Shown: in pieces, positions 59,752 through 64,000 of the stretch
Layout of the letters: the number at the start of each line of letters is the position of its first letter
How positions within the stretch are numbered: position 1 is the stretch's first letter
Assembly (NCBI RefSeq): GCF_018449545.1
Contig: NZ_JAAVUR010000006.1
Location: 186,001 to 250,000, forward strand
Source of the DNA: Granulicella sp. dw_53
GTDB lineage: Bacteria > Acidobacteriota > Terriglobia > Terriglobales > Acidobacteriaceae
DNA: 64,000 nucleotides
Direction: 5' to 3'
Position numbers and translations under genes: made by a program
The notes under the pieces: generated by a model
Database searches by the model: none
Seen by the model: only the letters and a program-made list of their open reading frames with translations
Told to the model about the DNA's origin: nothing

Positions 59752-59937
59752 ATGTATTCGGCGGGGTTTCAGTGTGGGGGCTGTTTCGAGTGGGTGGAGA
59801 CCACGGTGGATGAGTCGGGTGGCTCTCGGCAGCAGTATGTGGAGGACTGCCAGGTCTGCTGCCAGCCGAATGTGTTGACGATCCGGTGGGATGCGTCGGC
59901 GCAGACCTATACGATCTCGGCGGAGTTGGAGAGCTAA
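59752..59937 (+). CDS. CPXCG-type cysteine-rich small protein
   Basis: The 61-residue product has two CxxC pairs: FQCGGCFEWVETTVDESGG and YVEDCQVCCQPNVLTIRWD. This is the pattern of CPXCG zinc-ribbon proteins, although the first pair reads CGGC rather than CPYC. The function is unknown. It lies 23 bp after the dehydratase-like gene. Confidence 0.87.
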   Translation: MYSAGFQCGGCFEWVETTVDESGGSRQQYVEDCQVCCQPNVLTIRWDASAQTYTISAELES

Positions 59938-60035
59938 GGCTTCAGCCGAAGTGTGTCCATCGACCCGGCTGAATACAACGTTTTGCGGGAGGAGGCGATC
60001 TCAGTCCACTGACCGAACGAGATTGGTGGATTGCA

Positions 60036-60536
60036 ATGATCGCGACGATGGATGGCGTGTTGCTGGCGGAGTTGAAGAAGCTCTACTCCGCCGAGAAGCA
60101 GATTGCTGAAGCGCTGCCGCGATTTGTTGAGGCGGCGAGTACCGAAGAGCTTCGAGACAGCCTGTTATCTCATGGAGAAGAAAGCAGGGAGCATCTCGCC
60201 CGCCTGGAGGAGAGCTTCGGGACTCTTGGGGAAGATGGGGACGGCGCGATCTGTGTGGGGATGCAGGGGCTCTTGGAAGAGGGGCTAAGCGCTTTGCAGC
60301 GGTATGACGCCGGGATGCTGCGGGACGCCGCGCTGATCGCCGCTGCTCTGCGGGTCGAGCACTATGAGCTGGCAAGTTATGGCGCCGCGATTGAGTTGGC
60401 CCGCGGACTTGGGCACGATGAGGCTTTGGCTTTGCTGGAGCAGACGTGGGCGGAGGAGGATCTGGCCGAGAAGAAGCTGGGGCAGATCGCGATCCAGGTG
60501 AACGCCGAGGCCTACGTGGGGCGGGATGATGTTTGA
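60036..60536 (+). CDS. YciE/YciF ferritin-like family protein (DUF892), copy 2
   Basis: The 166-residue product starts at ATG 60036 or 60048. It is a paralogue of 28479-28970: LLAELKKLYSAEKQIAEALP, LLSHGEESREHLARLEESFG, VGMQGLLEEG and RVEHYELASYGAAIELARGL. It faces the manganese catalase gene, with one terminator between. Enterobacterial DUF892 genes occur in the stress operon yciGFE-katN with a manganese catalase, so the neighbourhood supports an oxidative-stress role. Confidence 0.92.
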   Translation: MIATMDGVLLAELKKLYSAEKQIAEALPRFVEAASTEELRDSLLSHGEESREHLARLEESFGTLGEDGDGAICVGMQGLLEEGLSALQRYDAGMLRDAALIAAALRVEHYELASYGAAIELARGLGHDEALALLEQTWAEEDLAEKKLGQIAIQVNAEAYVGRDDV

Positions 60537-60550
60537 AGACTGTTGAGGGC

Positions 60551-60576
60551 GGGCGAGTGGTTGTGACCACTCGCCC
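60551..60576. terminator. bidirectional terminator between DUF892 gene and manganese catalase
   Basis: GGGCGAGTGGT (60551-60561) pairs perfectly with ACCACTCGCCC (60566-60576) around TGTG. It lies between the convergent stop codons at 60536 and 60588. Confidence 0.85.
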
Positions 60577-60587
60577 ACTCTTCAGGG

Positions 60588-61613
60588 TTATTTCTTCTTC
60601 GACTTGGGTGTGGATGGGGTGGTCTTACGTCCAGGTTGAGCGGAGGCTCCGATGCTGTCGGAGGTGCTTCCTTGGAAGCGGGAGTGAAGACCATCGTTGG
60701 GCTGAAGCGGCGAGATGCCACCCTTCTTCATGAGCTGAGCGGCGATCTCGTAGATCTCTTCCGGAGCGTAGTCAGGAGAGAAGAGGGACCGGCACTCGCC
60801 GACGACTGGGCCTTCGGTGGCGTGCTCAGGGGTGCCCTGAATGACTTCCAACTCTTCGCCGTCGGCCCAATCGGCTGGACCGGACCACACGCCTGCGACG
60901 TCGCCGTAGTCCTCTTCCGAGAAGGTGTAGAGCTTGCGATGAGAGCCGATCGCCTGCCACTTACGAGCCTCTGGAATCTTGGAGTCGTCGATATTCGGAG
61001 TAGGGAGCATCTTGGTGATCTCGACGCCCGTGACCTTGCGCAATGCGAGAGCGTAGGCGGCCTGGTGGACTCCGCCGCGAACCATCAGATAGCCGATGAC
61101 GTCGCGTGCGGCCTGGTTGGTCGTCATCTGATAGCAGCGGTGCTTGTGCATGCGTGCGCCGGTCTCGAGGAAGAAGTTGTGGAGCAGGTCGGAGACGAGG
61201 TTGCCGCTGGAGAATACGTGCTCTCCGCTCCAGAAGTGGCCCATGGAATCCATGACCTGATGCCCGCCGCCGCCCACGATGGTGTGATGGGTGTTGCGAA
61301 GGTTCTTCGCGTCTTCGAGCGGAGCATCGACAGGCTCACCCTCGGGTACGGAGCCTTCCAGCATGAGGTTGATGGCGGTCGAGATCAGTTCGACGTGGCC
61401 GAGCTCCTCGGTGGTGATGCTGGCGACGAGGTCGTAGAAGGGCTTGAGTTTCTTCTTCTCTTTGAAGCCGAAGGACTGATGCAGGTAGTTGTTGAGGGTG
61501 GACATCTCGCCGAACTTGCCGCCGAGGAGCTCCTGGATGGCGGCTGCGCCGTTGGGATCGGGACTGGCTGGCTTTTCAAGCGGGATGAGGAGTTTTTCTG
61601 AGCGAAGGAACAT
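60588..61613 (-). CDS. manganese catalase
   Basis: This cytosolic, heme-free catalase disproportionates hydrogen peroxide at a dimanganese centre. The 341-residue product starts at ATG 61613 after GAGAGG. The metal ligands are all visible: Glu36 (KFGEMSTLNNYLHQ), Glu70 and His73 (TTEELGHVE), Glu150 (FFLETGARMH) and His183 (RGGVHQAAYA), spaced as in the Lactobacillus enzyme. A Lys/Pro/Ser-rich C-terminal tail (SIGASAQPGRKTTPSTPKSK) follows. Salmonella KatN is a homologue. Confidence 0.96.
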   Translation of the reverse strand: MFLRSEKLLIPLEKPASPDPNGAAAIQELLGGKFGEMSTLNNYLHQSFGFKEKKKLKPFYDLVASITTEELGHVELISTAINLMLEGSVPEGEPVDAPLEDAKNLRNTHHTIVGGGGHQVMDSMGHFWSGEHVFSSGNLVSDLLHNFFLETGARMHKHRCYQMTTNQAARDVIGYLMVRGGVHQAAYALALRKVTGVEITKMLPTPNIDDSKIPEARKWQAIGSHRKLYTFSEEDYGDVAGVWSGPADWADGEELEVIQGTPEHATEGPVVGECRSLFSPDYAPEEIYEIAAQLMKKGGISPLQPNDGLHSRFQGSTSDSIGASAQPGRKTTPSTPKSKKK

Positions 61614-62244
61614 AAGGACCTCTCGTCTTTCGGTGGATATGAAATGGGACTACCCATGCTCAGAACAGGCAGACATGGGTGAAGGGATGTAGCTAAGGAG
61701 TGAAGACGTACATCCGTGAACACCGTTCAACGTCAGGATGGAGGGTGTGATGCCAGGGATCTGGGGGAAGATGTGCTATAGGAGAGGTCAATTGTTGACG
61801 CGCCGAAGGTTGTACCGCGCTGTTGTGATTGCGATCAAATCCCCTCTTTTCTGGGGAAATTTGGGCATCTGGAGGGTACGGAGAGCTGTTGAACGAGTAC
61901 AGAGCCTGAGGCGTTCGACAGGAGCCGGAAGAGTCGCTGCCGTTTGAACTGATCGGAGAGAGCCGCCGTGTGAGCTTTCCTGGACCTCGTTCCTAATTTG
62001 GGAAGGAGGTTGCGATGGCCGAAATGCGCTCCGGATACTGAGCGCGCGATCCTGCGGGATTGTCTCCAGTAAAAACGCAGCGACAAGTGTGCGGGCGCGG
62101 GTTTTGTAGAGGCGAGGCGGTCCGAAGGCAGGGGCTCGGAGAAGGGAACCCGGGGTTGAACTCGCTAAGAAAAGGGCCGCTCCCATATAATCGGAGACTC
62201 CCCCCTAGATGTACCGGCGGGCGCGATTTTAGAGCAGTGAGGGT
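61614..62244. other. intergenic region between manganese catalase and bamA
   Basis: This 631-bp stretch contains the divergent upstream regions of the catalase (minus) and bamA (plus). Open frames here lack coding character. A TATAAT at 62186-62191 lies 54 bp before bamA and could be a -10 box, but no -35 box is well placed. Confidence 0.35.
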
Positions 62245-64000
62245 GTGCGTATCTTTACCGAGAATCGAGAGAGCGAAAGCTCCCTGAAGAGCAAGACCAA
62301 GACTGTGCGCCCGCGCTCCAGACGCTTCCGCATCCTTATTGCCGCTGCCCCATTGCTGGTTCTGGGGGCGTCCGCTGTTGCCGGACTGGCCCAGGCTGCG
62401 CGGAATCCGCAGAACATCTTCACCACTCCGGCGCCGCAGGGGGTGCAGACGCTTTGCCAGCCCCAGGTGGTCGGGAATCGCAGAATCCCAAAGGAATCAG
62501 TGCTGGCGCGGCTGTTTTCGAGGGCGAACGACCTGTACGATCCGCTGGTGGTCGAGCGGGACTTCAACTCCCTTTGGAACACGGGCTACTTCGACGATGT
62601 GAGGATTGAACGGACGGACGACGAAAAATGCGTGCAACTGCATATTTATGTCCGCGAGAAGCCGACCATCCGGGAGATCAACTACAAGGGTTTGAATGCG
62701 GTCTCGCAGTCGGATGTGCTGGAACGGTTCAAGAAGGCCAAGGTGCCGCTGACGGTCGAGAGCCAGTACGACCCGACCAAGATCAAGCGCGCAGAGAATA
62801 CGTTGAAAGAGCTGCTGGCCGAGCACGGCCACCAGTTTGCCACGATCCGGACCGAGGTGAAGACGATTCCTCCGGCGGCAGTGGCGATCACGTTCAATAT
62901 CAAAGAGGGCCCGACGGTAAAGGTCGGCAAGATCGCCTTCCAGGGCAACGACAGCGTCAACGACCGCACTCTGCGGGCGGCGATGCGGAATCTGAAGCCG
63001 ATCGGTATCCCGCACTCGATCATCCTGGAGAATCTGTTTGCGCGCACCTTCGACGCGAGCAAGCTGGACGAGGATACGGAGCGCGTACGGCAGGCTTACA
63101 GGGATCGCGGCTACTTCAAGGCGCTGACCAGCGAACCGACGACGCACACACGCGATGCAGGCGGCTTGAATCCGTTTACGTTGCGGCCGTCCAAGGGCAA
63201 GCGAATCGATATCCTGATGCTGGTGGAAGAGGGAAGCCGGTACAAGCTGGGCGGCATTACCTTCTCAGGCAATAAAGAAGTTACGAACGTCAAGGTATTG
63301 CGGGCGCAGTTTGCGCAGAAGGATGGCGAGTACTTCAACGCCACACTCTTCGGCAAGGGGCTGGAGCAGCTCCGCAAGGCCTATGGCTCGCTGGGCTTCA
63401 TCAACTTCGTCGGCACGCCGATACCGCGCACCGACGAGGCGAAGAAGCTGGTGTACCTGGATATCGAGATCGACGAGGGCAAGAAGTTCTTCGTATCGCG
63501 GATCGAGTTCACTGGTAATACGATTACGCGCGACAAGGTCATTCGCCGCGAACTGATGCTCGAGGAGGGGCAGCAGTACAACAGCCAGCAGTGGGAGCTT
63601 TCGATCCTGCGGTTGAACCAACTCAACTACTTCGAGCCGCTAAAGGTAGACCAGGACTCGGAGAGCCGCCTGAATCCGGACGACGGAACGGTAGATCTGT
63701 TGCTCAAGCTGAAGGAGAAGGGCAAGAACTCCATCGGGTTGAACGGCGGTATCAGCGGACTCTCGGGAACGTTTATCGGATTGAACTACGAGACGAATAA
63801 CTTCCTGGGACTGGGCGAGACGCTGAGCGTGCAGGCCAATATCGGCGACCTGTCCCGAAACCTGAGCTTTGGGTTTACCGAGCCTTATTTCCGGAACAAA
63901 CCAATCTCGCTGGGCATGCAGGTATTTACCAGCAAATTCGACTACAACCCTGCTAAGGCCAGCGGAATTACCCAGGGCGGCAGCGCGAACCTCACCAACG
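62245..64000 (+). CDS. bamA: outer-membrane protein assembly factor BamA (3' end outside window)
   Basis: BamA inserts beta-barrel proteins in the outer membrane. The frame is open to the window end (585 residues). A GTG at 62245 is the best start seen, but not certain; a signal-like stretch (FRILIAAAPLLVLGASAVAG) follows about 30 residues later. POTRA domains occupy about residues 75-490: VVGNRRIPKESVLARLFSRA, EINYKGLNAVSQSDVLERFK, KIAFQGNDSVNDRTLRAAMR, GITFSGNKEVTNVKVLRAQF and RIEFTGNTITRDKVIRREL. The barrel starts near 495 (GLNYETNNFLGLGETLSVQA, FGFTEPYFRNKPIS). Five POTRAs are typical. Confidence 0.94.
   Translation, partial: MRIFTENRESESSLKSKTKTVRPRSRRFRILIAAAPLLVLGASAVAGLAQAARNPQNIFTTPAPQGVQTLCQPQVVGNRRIPKESVLARLFSRANDLYDPLVVERDFNSLWNTGYFDDVRIERTDDEKCVQLHIYVREKPTIREINYKGLNAVSQSDVLERFKKAKVPLTVESQYDPTKIKRAENTLKELLAEHGHQFATIRTEVKTIPPAAVAITFNIKEGPTVKVGKIAFQGNDSVNDRTLRAAMRNLKPIGIPHSIILENLFARTFDASKLDEDTERVRQAYRDRGYFKALTSEPTTHTRDAGGLNPFTLRPSKGKRIDILMLVEEGSRYKLGGITFSGNKEVTNVKVLRAQFAQKDGEYFNATLFGKGLEQLRKAYGSLGFINFVGTPIPRTDEAKKLVYLDIEIDEGKKFFVSRIEFTGNTITRDKVIRRELMLEEGQQYNSQQWELSILRLNQLNYFEPLKVDQDSESRLNPDDGTVDLLLKLKEKGKNSIGLNGGISGLSGTFIGLNYETNNFLGLGETLSVQANIGDLSRNLSFGFTEPYFRNKPISLGMQVFTSKFDYNPAKASGITQGGSANLTN

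Noticed and set aside
61788..62186. A 132-residue minus-strand frame between the catalase and bamA genes
   Set aside because: No start context, no domain and low-complexity composition; treated as non-coding.

Overview
The window looks like chromosomal DNA of an Acidobacteriota bacterium, most likely class Terriglobia (Acidobacteriaceae, the Granulicella/Edaphobacter/Terriglobus type). This is an inference from gene content: a PadR-type regulator overlapping an 'acidobacterial duplicated orphan permease', a TonB-dependent receptor with a carboxypeptidase-regulatory-like N-domain, paired Zn-hydrolases of a type common in this phylum, DUF892, DUF2252 and DUF3606 proteins, and high GC. The envelope is diderm: lpxC, an OmpH/Skp-like protein, bamA and ExbB/ExbD/TonB are present. 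There is no phage, transposase, CRISPR array, rRNA or tRNA. The only structural RNA recognised is RNase P RNA, on the minus strand at about 26583-27040.

Layout. 1-2560: a minus-strand run lpxC-folK-TPR protein, then a small membrane protein. 2640-6600: M20 peptidase, Tat-exported metallo-hydrolase, UPF0303 protein, quinone-oxidoreductase-like enzyme. 6810-14200: export and energy block yajC-secD-secF, tonB-exbB-exbD-exbD and a TPR lipoprotein. 14300-17220: biotin carboxylase, BCCP and a Yip1-like membrane protein. 17230-22000: padR-ADOP permease, then a secreted GH5 cellulase with a CBM2. 22400-26520: ruvA, a secreted lipase-like hydrolase, and an operon of ECF sigma factor, membrane anti-sigma-like protein and secretin-domain protein. 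26580-30600: rnpB, DUF2252, DUF892, SDR and TetR. 30700-35420: TonB receptor with DtxR-like operators, msrA, SDR. 35440-39690: mnmG, OmpH-like protein, anti-sigma and ECF sigma. 40000-43200: GDSL esterase, a decayed stretch, YjbQ and two small cysteine-rich exported products. 43200-46700: a minus-strand cluster ending in a MarR-MFS pair behind a perfect 20-bp palindrome. 46900-54400: GMC oxidoreductase, small proteins, a broken antitoxin, an aminotransferase, frr, a second metallo-hydrolase and a DUF4440 protein. 54500-61600: molybdopterin oxidoreductase, S9 peptidase, threonine-dehydratase-like enzyme, CPXCG protein, DUF892 and manganese catalase. 62245-end: bamA, cut by the window.

How the parts connect. 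Much of the window serves the envelope: lipid A synthesis (LpxC), Sec export (YajC/SecD/SecF), TonB energisation (ExbB/D, TonB) of receptors such as the one at 30714, and barrel assembly (OmpH-like, BamA). Oxidative-stress functions recur: MsrA, manganese catalase and two DUF892 ferritin-like proteins.

No clearly new multi-gene defence or mobile system is visible. The signals most worth a second look are: (1) a dispersed hairpin repeat in two places with a compensatory base-pair change; (2) a 42-residue exported Cys-Cys peptide beside a second Cys-rich exported protein; (3) a solitary ParD-like antitoxin broken by two -1 frameshifts; (4) tandem DtxR/IdeR-like operators touching the start codon of the TonB receptor, and a related palindrome near 39.9 kb; (5) the sigma/anti-sigma/secretin-domain operon. 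Start codons were chosen from visible Shine-Dalgarno sequences and family N-termini, and many differ from the longest reading frame.
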